A DNA stretch of 64,000 nucleotides from NCBI GenBank assembly GCA_944548615.1, contig OX155967.1, positions 19,451,554-19,515,553 of the forward strand, in the 5' to 3' direction. How positions within the stretch are numbered: position 1 is the first letter of the stretch; each line of letters starts with the position of its first letter. A model generated the notes under the pieces. It saw nothing but the letters and a program-made list of their open reading frames with translations, had not been told where the DNA came from and did no database searches. The DNA comes from Micropterix aruncella. Its lineage: Eukaryota; Arthropoda; Insecta; Lepidoptera; Micropterigidae. Shown piece by piece: positions 24,069 to 35,208 of this stretch. A program made the position numbers and the translations under genes.

Positions 24069-24344
24069 TCGATTTCGATTTTCGAGTTTTAAAGGGTGTC
24101 GCTAGGTTGGGGGTGGTGGGGGGGTTGTTGTTGTAGGATTAATGATATTAATATTCAGATGAATTACGTTCCTGGCTACTTGACAGGAAAGTCTTGGGGT
24201 GACACAACCGTTTTTTTAATGACATAACCACGAATTTGGACCACTTAGTTTGGGGATTTCAATACTGTAAAGACCTCATGGAAATTTCGATCGATTTGAG
24301 TGAGCGTGAAAACAATTCCGTGTCGTTTTACCGTGTCCATTACA

Positions 24345-25219
24345 ATGTCGAGAAGAAGAGATAACATAGGTCGACGAAGTCAGTCAAATGTGCGGCAAGC
24401 TACTTCAAGTGCAAACCGCACTGATGTGAGGTGATTCCATCATCTCGGCCGAAATACATGATGAAGCTGTTAATCCGAAATTGCTTGCAGCGGTGTCTAA
24501 GAATATGATCTATTGACTTCGCGAAGTTTATAACAACATCTCGCCCTGTATGCTCGATAGTAACTGTTCCAGGCGTTACCCGAGAAACCTGATTGCTAAC
24601 ACAATCACAGGCAATGACAGATACCCATTGTATCGTGGCCGATCAGTTGCGGACAATGGGCGATCTGCAGCTGTGAAGGTCAAAGGGCAAGATGTAAATG
24701 TGGTCAATCGTTAGATTGTGCCTTATTGTCCAAGGCTTTTAAAGCGCAAATAATGTGGAATACTGCAACTTCATTAACTTGATAAATTACATAATATGCA
24801 AATGCGTAAAATAAAGCGATATGGCTGTTTTCGCTGTGAGGAATTCAAACGAGGTGTATCTCAGTATCAGACGTGTCGCTATATCAGCAGCAACGAGGCT
24901 ACTTGGCGCATCTTTTCCTTTGCGATATACGAAAGACAATCTACAGTTGTACACTTGGTAATTCTGGAAAGCGGAATTTAGTTTCCTCGTGCGTCTGGCC
25001 TTCACGGTGACAAATCACACGAGATGGAAGTTTGCGGAATTAACTTGGAATTTCCGTATTTCGCGCATGGACAAATGTATGTCCCGTATTCGCCAAGCCA
25101 TCGGTCGGAAAGCCATCATTTTTGTTTATTTACGCGCCGGACAACAAAACGAAAAACATGTTTTACCAGAATGGTTCGTGTTGAATGTGAACTGCATTTA
25201 CCTATACTTTATCATGTAA
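24345..25219 (+). pseudogene. Helitron Rep/helicase gene, decayed and internally deleted
   Basis: The N-terminal MSRRRDNIGRRSQSN resembles the start of insect Helitron proteins. Further on, RYPLYRGRSVADNGRSAAVK, VKGQDVNVVNR and LLSKAFKAQI-like pieces, then CRYISSNEATWRIFSFAIYE with RQSTVVHL, match the region between the Rep domain and the helicase. At about 25024 it jumps to MEVCGINLEFPYFAHGQMYV, the last helicase motif, so most of the helicase has been deleted. Several stops and frameshifts are present (for example after NVVNR). It cannot make a working protein. Its orientation fits the surrounding Helitron. Confidence 0.8.
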
Positions 25220-25385
25220 ATTAAATACATTGAATTTATTTCAATCACAAGCGACTTTCGTTTAATCACATGATTCGGCCATATTATAGATTTCAATGAA
25301 TAAGATTTGGAAGGTTCATTAGGATTAATAAACGCTTATGAAGAGTTACAATCAAATAAATTTTAGGTGGTACGAAGTCATCTAG

Positions 25386-26290
25386 TAATAAATAAATAAC
25401 ACTATAATACAAATCAAAATACTAAATTTGTAAGAATAATACAATGTAGGTAATACAATATGGCAAATACACATATACGTAAATACGATTTCAATCATTA
25501 ATAATAAATGCTATATGGTATAAACATATTTATAATTTAATAAAATATGCAAATACTTACAGCTATAAAAGCAGTGCTAAAAAATAAGAAATATTATTAT
25601 TGTTTATCCCTTTATTGTTTCCTATGTATCAGTGTACTTTGTTAACCTTGATATTTATTCATAAATAGAGTAAGTTTCAACAATCTGTAAAGATTATAAA
25701 AAATAAATTAAATTGAATTGAATTGATAATAATAATAATAGCATAGAGAGCATCAGAATATTACTTCATAAGCATACACATGAATAACAATATTCATTCA
25801 TAAGCATACACATGCATAACAATATTCATTCATAAGCATATGAATAGCATTACATAACATACAAACTACTCGCAAAACCAACGTTTGAACTCAATGGACT
25901 TGGTTTGTAGCTAGGAATTATTGTTTGTCTGTAGATAGACGTTAGTAAAGTGATGTTTTTCATTAGTAATGGGATGTGATGTGATGGCGTTAGTAATATG
26001 ATGTAAAAATTTAAGAACAGATATCAAAGTAGTATGTATATCAGAAGCACATGCAATTCCTGGTTAAATCAATGTTTAACCTGACCGTTAGATCAGGAAA
26101 AATGGTAGTTATTTGTTAGGGATTGCTTTATAATTGGCATGTAACAATTTCCAACAACACACTAAATTGAAAACATGAACAAGTTTTTTTTGTTGATTTC
26201 AATAAAATTTATTACCAATATTATTATAAGATTATTATTATTATTATTAGATTAAATATTATTATTATAATAAACATTAGCAATATTAGT
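25386..26290. other. AT-rich spacer with a short tandem repeat
   Basis: A unit of about 35 bp containing TTCATTCATAAGCATACACA recurs three times between 25765 and 25855. The rest is AT-rich with ATAAT/ATT runs and no gene. Confidence 0.5.
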
Positions 26291-26700
26291 ATTATTATAT
26301 TCAATTTATTATGGCAGACACGGTACTATTACATAAAATTATCCACAACAACGTGGACAACCCGTATTTCACACAGAATCTATCTTTTCACGTACCACCA
26401 TGCGTGGCTCGCTTTCCTCATACCTTCGAAGTCCCGCGCGTCTGTACTAGGTATGCCCAGAATTCCATTATGTACAGTTTAATGTCAACTTACGATAATC
26501 ATTTCCAGAATATCGACCTATTTAACATGAAAGAGAATAAATGTAGGCTGAGCATATACTTAAAGTTAATCAAAAATGCGACATAGACATTTCACATGGG
26601 ATACTTGTGTCTTTGGGACTATTTGGTTTTTCATTTTTTGTTCTTTTAATAAATTAAAAAAGGATTATATGATGCAGTAAGTTTTCTCATTTTTTGTACT
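26291..26700 (+). pseudogene. LINE ORF2 C-terminal fragment
   Basis: The frame from 26311 reads ADTVLLHKIIHNNVDNPYFT, SFHVPPCVARFPHTFEVPRV and CTRYAQNSIMYSLMSTYD, ending in a stop at 26586. The LLHKIIHN, F-x-VP and RT/RY-x-x-NS spacing is typical of the end of insect non-LTR reverse transcriptases of the CR1/Jockey group. The stretch after the stop resembles a 3' UTR. Everything upstream is lost, as is usual for 5'-truncated insertions. Confidence 0.6.
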
Positions 26701-27613
26701 GCACATTAATACTTAAAATCTATTGACACCCATTCCTTACTTTTCCTTTCCTTTTCCCCTTCCAACCCCCCCAGCATGCACTGTGCTTATAACTAAAACT
26801 ATCGTTGAAAGCATGTCATCGGCCAGCAATATTGTATTTAATGTAATTGTAATATTTCTTTCATCTATTCGAAAAGGACGACTTGGTTCGCCTTTAAGTG
26901 CGCCCAAAAGTGGTGTTTTCTATATAGCTGGGGATTTAGTGCAACAGTTTGTATGGGAACCCTGCATTTTGTGATTAAAGGCTCATACTTGGCACAATTG
27001 TTCCTTATGTGGTCCTGAGTGGATTTAAACCGGGAGCCATCGGGGGCCACCCCGCGGGTGGTGGGGGGAGGGGGTGGGAGTTTGATTCCGCCGCGCGTCA
27101 CTTTGAGCCCTATATCTCTCGGACTATAGGTACTAGGGCAAGTGGGGTATCATTTTCGGGTAACTCAATGATAACGAATTCATTTTTGGAAGAAAAAAAA
27201 TACCGGTCCATAGAAAAAATATGAAGTAATTGGTAACATCCAAAAATCATTGACATATTTTTTTTACATATTCAAAGTTTACTTTTTAACCACAAGAGTT
27301 ATCGGTATTTAAAAAATATATTCCGAAAGCCACACTTATCTTGATTAGACCACTATATATTTTATTGTACTTCCACAGTAAAAAGTGAGTGAAAAAAATA
27401 TAATTCATCGCACGGCACATCGGTGTATTACGCCTGCTAAGTAGATACGGGCATCGAGCGAAGTTAGATAAGCACTTATAGGATTATTTAGTTTCTGCGA
27501 TAGGTTAGTGTGTTAAAAATACCAAGTACAATAGTAATAATTAGTATGATAATTATATTATCATTGTTTTTTCTATTTACTAAAAATAATTCATCATTCA
27601 CACACCGTACCTA

Positions 27614-27652
27614 ACTGAGTGGGTGGACCTTTTGGTCGACCCACTCAGTTCA
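27614..27652. repeat. Hairpin at the inner edge of the left arm
   Basis: AACTGAGTGGGT pairs perfectly with ACCCACTCAGTT across a 14-nt centre that itself contains GGACC/GGTC. There is no partner hairpin at the inner edge of the right arm. Confidence 0.75.
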
Positions 27653-27654
27653 GT

Positions 27655-29215
27655 AGTAAACAGTTAAAGAATTTGTCTGCCACGCGGAGAATTATTAAAG
27701 CATTTTGAAAATGTGTAATTTCTGGATTGAAAAAGCTATCGCAAGTTTACGGGGATGGCTAAGGACCAAGCACATGAGCAAATGAATGCCATATTAAAAG
27801 GAGATGTAGGTAGGACCTACTTTTACTCTTGCATTCATCTTTACGCTAAATAGTTTGTGATTACTTCTTCATTATACAACATAATATTATTTTACACATC
27901 ACAGAATTGATTGGTTTGACTGAAAACCCTGACTAAGTGGCTTCTCGCTGGTCCTGAATTGGTAGATACCGTTTACAGTTTTGAGCAGGATGTTTTGTAT
28001 TTTGTTACGGAGAACAGCGCAACAGAAGAACACGGCAGCCATCTTTCTGACACTGTCGCAAATAAGAAGAACTTTATTCTAGATCTGCAATAACCGGTAG
28101 CTACAATAAATACACCAGGAAATCCTTTTGTCGAACAGTCTCCTGACTTCTATGTACTGAAGTTGTAAATGCAGTATTCGAGATAGAAAAAGCGGCAAAG
28201 AGTTATTGATCTTATAAAGCTATTGCTCTTAAATACATAACATTTGTGAAGGAAGATTACACACAAGCTCTTAAAAAAGTTTACTGGATCCAACCAAACT
28301 TAGTAATATTTCCGTATACAACAAGTATATACGCAATATAAATATACAAGTTATTAAAACACATAAAAAAGAGTGATAGCAAAACGAAAGCAAAGATAAG
28401 AGGCTTTGAGAATGACAACAGTCTATCCAGCAAACTTTATTTTGCAACCTTTATTTTGCACCTGAGTAGAAGATCTCAATTCATTCTTGGCGCAAGAAAA
28501 CAAAGCCAGTCCTCTAGCACTTTCTTCAATGGGTAAATTGCGATCTCGAACAAGGTCAGACCTACTAAAATCGATTACCAGTATTTTTGGAACTGCAACC
28601 GTTCCAAACGCCCCCCACAAGTCTCAGCGAAAATTCTAGATGGATCTATATTAGTACACATACTGAGTTCTGGCCATAGAAAGACTTTGGAGAATAGGTA
28701 CACCAGTATGTATACAATTTCTTTGCAAAGAACTTACAGGGTTTCAAAATTAAATATGGTTTGGACATAACAACGAAAGCATAAAAAATATTAACAGAGG
28801 AAAACGTTCAAAGAAAACGGGTCACTGCTACGACGAAACTACCTAAAGTTTAGGCCAATTTGATGATGAACCATTGCTTAAGGAAGGATTGTTTGCTCTG
28901 ATAACGGCAAGGAAGTTTGCAACATAGGTGGACCAAATATTTTAACCGATATCACACGTGACACTACGCGTACGTTTCTTCGTAGTTACGTGATACGTAA
29001 CCACGAAGAATGATGGTGCATGTATCTGACACTGTCGCTAATGGCTTGACAAAAATAATGCTACTGACTGTGGATACTTACTTCGCAAACCAGCAGCAGA
29101 AGTGCAAATTACCACAATTACCCAGCTTGAGGAGCTGTGGGTGCGCAAAGGTACTGGGAAACGCCACCAGTATCTCTCTGCTGTCATGATATTGCGACTA
29201 CCTTAGGTAAAAACT
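27655..29215 (+). pseudogene. Decayed gene of an unnamed metazoan transposon-associated family
   Basis: Pieces in shifting plus frames read GMAKDQAHEQMNAILKGD-like at about 27755, LIGLTENP at about 27910, NPFVEQSPDFYVLK at about 28120, FVKEDYTQALKK at about 28250, VWT-NNESIKNI-RGKRSK near 28760-28815, and TQLEELWVRKGTGKRHQYLS at about 29120. I recognise this order (AKDQAHEQ, GLTENP, GNPF, VW...SIK, ELFAF, HEE-D, LW-x-x-GTGK) from uncharacterised multi-copy proteins in many animals. From memory the family also has a TVDTDVV-type acidic motif, suggestive of a nuclease fold. I have no established name or function for it. Stops and frameshifts are frequent. It lies centrally between the long inverted arms and may be their cognate protein. 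Confidence 0.55.
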
Positions 29216-29281
29216 ATAATGTTTGTTTTATATTAAGTAAGTATAGATAGAATATATTAAGTCTATAACATACATAACATT

Positions 29282-29745
29282 TACGTCGTGTCCAATTGGT
29301 GGCTAAAAACTGCTCTTGAACGTGTCAAAATATTTGTATTAGGTAGTCTAATTACTTCTCTAATCTTTACTTAACTTACATATGTAGGTTGTTAAGAATT
29401 TAGCTATTAAATTGGAAAAATAGTATCTCAGAAACTTTGGAACTTACTAAAAGCTATTTATTGTAAAATCTTATTACAAAACAAAATGAACGCTTATTTA
29501 TTAAAAGAGTTAATAATTTGAATGGGTAGGTACCTACTAAGAGTTACTCATCATACTAACTAAAATAGTCAGTTAAAAGTTAAATAATCAACATAGACGC
29601 CTAATAATTGAAATAGTCAATAATTCGAGTAGGTTCGAAAACGTACTAAAATTTTTTGATAGTAGGTAATATACAAAGTAGTCAGAAAAGTGTTAAATAA
29701 TAAGATTAAAGTTAATCATACATTTAAAAGCTAAAAGTACAAATT
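29282..29745 (+). repeat. Dispersed repeat family F, copy 1
   Basis: It starts ACGTCGTGTCCAATTGG, contains GCTCTTGAACGTGTCAAAAT and ends near CTAAAAGTACA. It matches 51690-51985. Non-coding, type unknown, and apparently inserted into the long-armed element. Confidence 0.6.
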
Positions 29746-31105
29746 CATCATCTAAATTGGTATAAAATTTGTAAAGTCTAGCTCATACATTTTTCAGTTA
29801 TAGGGCCACGAAGAGCGAGGGTATTGCCCCTGTTTCACCTAAAATGAAATGAGAAATTTAAAAATGGGCATTCAAAAGAATAGCCTTTTTTCAGTGTTTT
29901 AATAGTTTCTTCTAGCAATTATGTAAGTATGGGTAGGTATGTTCTTGTATCATATATACTACTAATTATTATTTTTTCAACGAAGTGGTAGGGATTGCAG
30001 ATAAATTAATACTTAGGTATTTAAGGTATGTGAGCACAAATATCAGTTAGGTACGGTGTGTGAATGATGAATTATTTTAATTAAATAGAAAAAACAATAA
30101 TAATACAGTTATAAAAATAGTAATAACGATTTTACTTCTTGTTTTTAACTCTCTGGCATATCGCAGAAACTAAATAATCCGATAAGTACTTATCTAACTT
30201 GGATCGAACCCGTCTCTACTTAACGGACGTAATACGCCGGTCTGCCGTGCGATGAATTATATTTTTTTGACTCACATTTTGCAATACCAATCCAATAAAA
30301 AGTATATATCTGTAATTTAGATACGTGTGGCTTTCAGAATATATTTTTTTCATACCGATATCTCTTATGGTTAAAAAGTAAACTTCGTATCCGTAAAAAA
30401 AAGATGTCAACGATTTTTGGATTTTACCAATTATTTCATATTTTTTCTATGAATAGGTATTTTTTTTCTTCCCGAAATGAATTTGTCATTACTGAATTAT
30501 CCGAAAATGATATCCTACTTCCCCTGGTACCTATAGTCTGAGAGATATAGGGCTCAAAGTGACGCGCGGGAGAATCAAATTTCCACCCCCTCCCCCCGCC
30601 ACCCCCGTGGTGGTCGCCGATGGCTCCCAGTCTAAATCCACTCAGGACCACCTATGGAATAATTGTGCCAAGTATGAGCCTTTAATCACAAAATGCAGGG
30701 TACATCGCACTAAATCCCCAGCTAATAAGAAACTTTATACATAAGTGCGCCGCAATTATCTTTGCGGCTCACTTTTTGAATTTGGAACATCTTAGTCTTC
30801 AGCGCCGAAGAAATCGAACGCCAATATTGTTTGAATAAAGACTGGCTGGTACGTCGACCCCTAGTCGCGCCGCCGGCTGAATAAAAAAAACAAATGAAAT
30901 TAAAAACGCGCGAACGTCAATTGTTTTTGTCGCCCACGTTTTCGACAATTTTCACGGATTGTAAGAAATTCATCGTTTTGTTTTGAAAAATGAGTTCTTC
31001 AAGTGACAGTGAAGGTATAGATTTAACTAAGAGAAGAGCATACTCATACTCTATGTTTTATTAAATAATAATATTACAATAAAATATGAGGCGCCTTTTA
31101 TTTTC

Positions 31106-31328
31106 TCATAGAGGGAGATGAAAAGTAGAGTTTATCACTCGGGCGCAAAATATTTTTGGCTCGGGCGCTTTCTTGAATCCCTCGCTACGTTCAGGATTCT
31201 ACTAAAGAATCCCTCGCTACGCGCGGGAGTCTACTCTAGAATCCCTCAGTTCGATCTGGATTCAAGAAAGCGCCCTCGCCGTAAAAATATTATTTTGCTC
31301 CCTTGTGATACAATCTACTTTTGTAGTG
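31106..31328. repeat. Foldback element
   Basis: The arms 31106-31181 and 31255-31328 are inverted copies. The inner 18 bp, GGGCGCTTTCTTGAATCC and its complement GGATTCAAGAAAGCGCCC, are perfect. The outer parts diverge slightly. The centre holds three short direct repeats of GAATCCCTC. Confidence 0.75.
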
Positions 31329-31479
31329 CTGTATGTTTTCCTTGTTAAATAAATTAATAAATTATTGGATACTATATTTTTAAGCATAACTTTTATTATT
31401 CTATCTTACCTGTTTAGAGCGATATGAATAGGAAACCCGGGTAAAGGTAAAACCCCACTAAATTCGCATGTCAACGAAC

Positions 31480-31612
31480 GACTAGGTTGACTGTAAGAAA
31501 TCAAAATAACGATAAGTCCGCCATTTGTGCATAAATAGTTTTTTTTTTATAAAAACTGTAATTTTCATTAAGTAATGTTTTTATAGCACAATAAAGTTAT
31601 TCTGTTCTATTC
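31480..31612 (+). repeat. SINE/LINE 3' tail fragment
   Basis: GACTAGGTTGACTGTAAGAA, then ATAAGTCCGCC and CACAATAAAGTTATTCTGTT, resemble the shared 3' end of the SINE and LINE described here. The head is missing. Confidence 0.45.
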
Positions 31613-31929
31613 TATGCTAGGTTTGTTACAAGGCAAAATATATATCCTTATCTCCATTTTTGTAGTCAACTCTAGAAGAAAGTGCAAGGTTTTAGTCGTT
31701 ATTAATTCAAGCAATTTGCGCGCAGTGTTCGCCGTCAAGCCAACCCATTTCGTCCCACGTGAACGAGTAGTTTTATGTGTATCTCACCTGCTCCCATGCA
31801 CAGATTAATCGCACAGTTGTATATTTAATATATGCGACAGATATGACACGATTGGATATTGGCCCGATCGACGTGACGATCCCTCAGATCTCTAGCATGT
31901 GGAGACTGAGTGATCAGACGGATTCTTGT

Positions 31930-32480
31930 CACATTGATGATTTCAAAATAAACAAGTAAATACAATAAAGAATAATAAAAAACACGACTGACGTTACAGA
32001 AAGTGAACTATTGTATTGTTTTTTTAACACGCTTTTATTAGGTCGACCTGTATGTAACTATGTAATGGAATCTAAGGTAACTAATTTAAGCATCTTCCAA
32101 GGATCGTAGCGTCATGAAAATTGGTAGCTGTATGTAGTTCTAATGACAATACAATAATATGGTACTGTCGAACTGATCTGATAATGGAGTCGGAAGATAT
32201 GATCTGGAACATTGTATCATAGCTGTGTTTGGACTTGAAAAGTCTTGGAATGAACTTTGACCACGATTCGGTTTCAAGGTCTGATGGTGAAGCCGGAAGA
32301 TAGGCACTGGCATTCAATGATGGAATATAGTATCATAGCCGTGTGTATGTGAATATCGTATCATAGCGCAAAAGCGTGTTTTAGTGTTTTTATTTAAACT
32401 ATTAATTTATTATTTTAAATGAAATATGTGTGGTTTATCTATTTATCCACATTAAGACAGGTGTTTTTTGACATTCTGAC
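31930..32480. repeat. Repeat family E, copy 2, interrupted by a MITE
   Basis: The outer parts match 9590-9730 (GACGTTACAGAAAGTGAAC on the left, ATGAAATATGTGTGGTTTAT on the right). The interruption is 32026-32380. Confidence 0.55.
32026..32380. mobile_element. 355 bp MITE with AACACGCTTTT inverted ends
   Basis: The left end AACACGCTTTT and right end AAAAGCGTGTT are exact inverted repeats. Flanking T-runs make the target duplication unreadable. The interior, starting ATTAGGTCGACCTGTATGTA, has no coding frame. Confidence 0.7.
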
Positions 32481-32744
32481 AGGTTAAGTACCCAATGACA
32501 CTCGGGATGACATAACGATTCTAAAAAGATCAAACACTTCTGAATCGGTTCGAGCGTTTAGAAGTTATTGTGAAATAAAAAAACCAGGGTCTCATCATTA
32601 GAAAGTACCGGTTTTTTCCGAGTCCAATTGCGTAGTTTTATAATTTTCCAAAATGTTGAATTGGAATAAACTGGCAGGAACTAAAAACGGTTATTTATAA
32701 AACCGGTAATATTGTGTGGGGTGTAATCAATAAAAACTTCGTAT

Positions 32745-33010
32745 AATCACCTGGACCGATTTCAACCACAACCTTTTCAACTCTTGCCATGACCAAATGA
32801 TACAAAATTTAAGCTCAATAGGATAAGGGCTCGGTCGCTATCGTTGAGGAATATACACAGACGCACAGACACACACATAGACACACAGACACGCAGCCAG
32901 ACCTAAATCTGGAAATGGTCTTAATCGTCTCAGGGGTGCTCAAATGGATATTTCCGTCGCTATCTCGATTAATTTACCGCATTCACAATACTTTCCCTTA
33001 TCGTCAGGTG
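32745..33010 (-). repeat. Repeat family B, minus orientation, partial
   Basis: AAATTTAAGCTCAATAGGAT, the CACAGACA microsatellite, CTGGAAATGGTCTTAATCG and CACAATACTTTCCCTTATCG follow the family order in reverse. The VTHX-like end with GTGTCACCCC is missing. Confidence 0.6.
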
Positions 33011-33100
33011 GTGGGCCAAGAAACTCTACTAGCAGCACTTATTTGAACGAATATATTAATATAAGTATTAACAATAACAACGGTAGTTTCAATATACTTA

Positions 33101-33671
33101 GAGAGCTAATGGGCCCTGTTTCAGTTGGTCACCAAGACCCATATGTTTTAGGGTCGGTAAAACTTATGGTTCAACACCTTTTCGGTGGCCTCCACATATG
33201 AAGTGCGAGCCCGGGTAGGACTCTGGCCAGTTTCCCCCAGGAGTCAATCTTCTGGCTCTCCTGGACGGTTTGCGCGTCGTGCAGCGTCAGCGAATCGACT
33301 ATGCATTCGGACTGATAACCGGGGGCGTCTGGAAACGGCTTTGTCTCCTATAGAGTGGGGGCGGCTTGACTACTTGATACCGGGTGAATAACCGGGCAAA
33401 GGACGCCGTGGTCCGCTATAGCTTATGTAGACACCGTGTCACCGCTACCCAAGGGAGAGGACCACGCAAGCGACTTCGAACCTGTAACCAGTCGGGAAAC
33501 GGAGTAATCTGGTTGCAACTGGAAGTAAGGGCGCGAGTGTCGGCCCCCTTGTTGATTAACCTGGTTTTCTCGCGGTAAGGCGTTGGTCTCTTACGGGTGA
33601 GTGACGCAACTAGACAGTGGACTGTTTTCGTCCTCTACGCTCACCTCACTGGAGATATAACGATCTAATAT
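33101..33671 (+). repeat. Repeat family A, copy 4, left part
   Basis: It starts GAGAGCTAATGGGCCC and contains GAGCCCGGGTAGGACTCTGG and GACTTCGAACCTGTAACCAG. It is interrupted at 33671 by a LINE and resumes at 34381-34436, ending GTTGTAGTTGACATC. This is the subfamily that is also seen at 50781-51447. Confidence 0.7.
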
Positions 33672-34380
33672 ATAACGGCCTATTACGCGCTAGTTGAGTC
33701 ACACCTGCGCTATGGTATTCTTTTATGGGGTAATGCAGCACACATCAACAGTGTATTCACTCTCCAGAAAAGAGCCATACGTGCGATAGTAGGTATTGGT
33801 CCACGGCAGTCATGTCGTGAACACTTCCAAAAATTTGGGATATTGACCGTATATGCGATTTTTGCTCAAGAAGCTCTTTGCGAATTCTATTGCAATAAGA
33901 GCTCGGCCATATCCCACGAGGAAGTACATCGGCATGACACCAGGAATAAAACCCTGTATCTCCAACCGTTCGTAGCACGTACTGCCAAAATCCAGGCGAC
34001 TAGTCGATACTTAGGCCTCAAACTTTTCAATAAATTGCCCGAAAGATTAAAAGCAATTAAAAACATCGATATTTTCAAGAGATCCATTCGAGTCTATCTG
34101 CTTAAAATCAACATGTATGCCCATAACGACTTCTTAAAATATTTTGAAAATACATAGCATCGTATCTACCCATTTAATCAATACATATTATTTACCGTTA
34201 ATTGTTTTGTTGTAAACTGTTATCATATAGTCTAAGTTTTTGTAAATTGGTAAGTTTAAAACTATATATTGTATATCATCTCTTGTCTAAATTGAGTAAC
34301 TAGTTTAAGATTAATTACTGTCATTCCTACACAATTGTATGGTTGTATTGGAAATAAATACCTTTTACTTTACTTTACTT
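33672..34380 (+). pseudogene. 5'-truncated Jockey-type LINE with target duplication
   Basis: A single open frame, 33681-34157, encodes the last ~158 residues of ORF2: ALVESHLRYGILLWGNAAH, FTLQKRAIRAIVGIG, GILTVYAIFAQEAL and LKLFNKLPERLKAIKN. The LRYG-x-x-LWG and LQKRA-RAI motifs are typical of Jockey-type reverse transcriptases after the catalytic domain. The element ends in (ACTTT)n. TAATAT flanks both sides (33666-33671 and 34381-34386), marking a genuine target-primed insertion into repeat A copy 4. The stretch is free of stops, so the insertion looks fairly young, although the catalytic part is missing. Confidence 0.88.
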
Positions 34381-34436
34381 TAATATCGTTAAAACTTTCT
34401 GAGGTGACGGGTTTGCCTGTTGTAGTTGACATCTCT
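34381..34436 (+). repeat. Repeat family A, copy 4, right part
   Basis: It resumes at the duplicated TAATAT and ends with GTTGTAGTTGACATCTC, completing the copy split by the LINE. Confidence 0.7.
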
Positions 34437-34481
34437 AGTTGTACTTATCTTGGTAGCAAATGGTTTGGTAGCGAATAGTTT

Positions 34482-35172
34482 CATGCAGCTTTGGCCATAA
34501 GAACCATTTTGTTCTCGGATCGGCCCAACTCAAGATTCAACTCCTATTCAGAAGCCTCCTCGCGGGGAAGGCTAAGAATCTCGCGTCTCAGGTCTAACGG
34601 CTGGTGGATTCTTATTGAATAACCGCTGAAATACAACAGGTAGATGTCGCGTAAGCGACTTCGGAGGAAGGTATCCTGAAGGTTAAATCCAGACGGAGAT
34701 ATCCTACCAAAACTGGTAGCCAGGTACGAGGTGGCCCCACTGAGTTACCTTCCTATTGCCTCGCCTTTGGACTCTGGAGGGTTCGATGTTGATGTTGACC
34801 TGTCGTCAACCGCTCTTGAAATAACTAAATGGTTACCTGATCCTGAATTCAGAGCCGGGCAAAAGATTCCATTGGTCCGCGATAGATTGAAACTGAATTA
34901 CCGCTGAATATTCGCCGTAAGACGCCGGCAGATAGAGGTCGCGCAAGCGACTTTGGACCCGTAGCCATTCGGGAGACATCCTGATGGTTAATTCCAGATT
35001 GAGATATCCCCCCAAAACTGGTAGTCAGGGGGCGAGGCTGCCAGCTGTGTATTGTTCCCGGTGCCTCGCTGTAAGACGATGTCCTCTGTCGGGTGGATAT
35101 TGGCTTAGCTAGACGGTAGATTTCTATTGTCTCTCACCTCACGGGTCACGGGTTTCCCCGTTGTAGTTGACA
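34482..35172 (+). repeat. Repeat family A, copy 5
   Basis: It starts CCATTTTGTTCTCGGATCGG near 34507 and ends GTTGTAGTTGACATA. Blocks in the middle appear duplicated (GCGTAAGCGACTTCGG and GCGCAAGCGACTTTGG), so it may be two partial copies fused. Confidence 0.7.
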
Positions 35173-35208
35173 TAGGTATTTTGTTGATGTCTGAGAGAAT
35201 ATCGGCTA

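Larger units (their letters stand above)
22600..25385 (+). mobile_element. Helitron, 2.8 kb, internally deleted
   Basis: The 5' end TCTTATATATAAAAATGAAT is preceded by A, and the proposed 3' end CGAAGTCATCTAG is followed by T, as expected for Helitrons inserted between A and T. A short stretch after the 5' end, GACTCAACCGATTTGAAT, resembles the 5' subterminal sequence at 57496. Remains of the Rep/helicase gene (24345-25219) lie in the correct orientation. Between the ends are two AAAGTCGAAA-type arrays, an unexplained GC-rich block and the tail of a family B repeat. The 3' hairpin is weak, so the right boundary is the less certain one. Confidence 0.65.
26905..30741 (+). mobile_element. 3.8 kb DNA element with ~700 bp inverted ends and 10 bp target duplication
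   Basis: The left arm 26905-27617 and right arm 30044-30741 are inverted copies, from GCTGGGGATTTAGTGC near the outside to GTACCTAACTG on the inside. Directly outside each arm lies the same direct repeat, TAAGTGCGCC (26895-26904 and 30742-30751), as expected for a target duplication. Very long inverted ends plus a duplication of 9-11 bp are features of Mutator-like (MULE) or Foldback elements. The outermost ~15 bases of the two arms differ. The interior carries a decayed plus-strand gene (27655-29215) and an inserted repeat (29282-29745). Confidence 0.7.
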
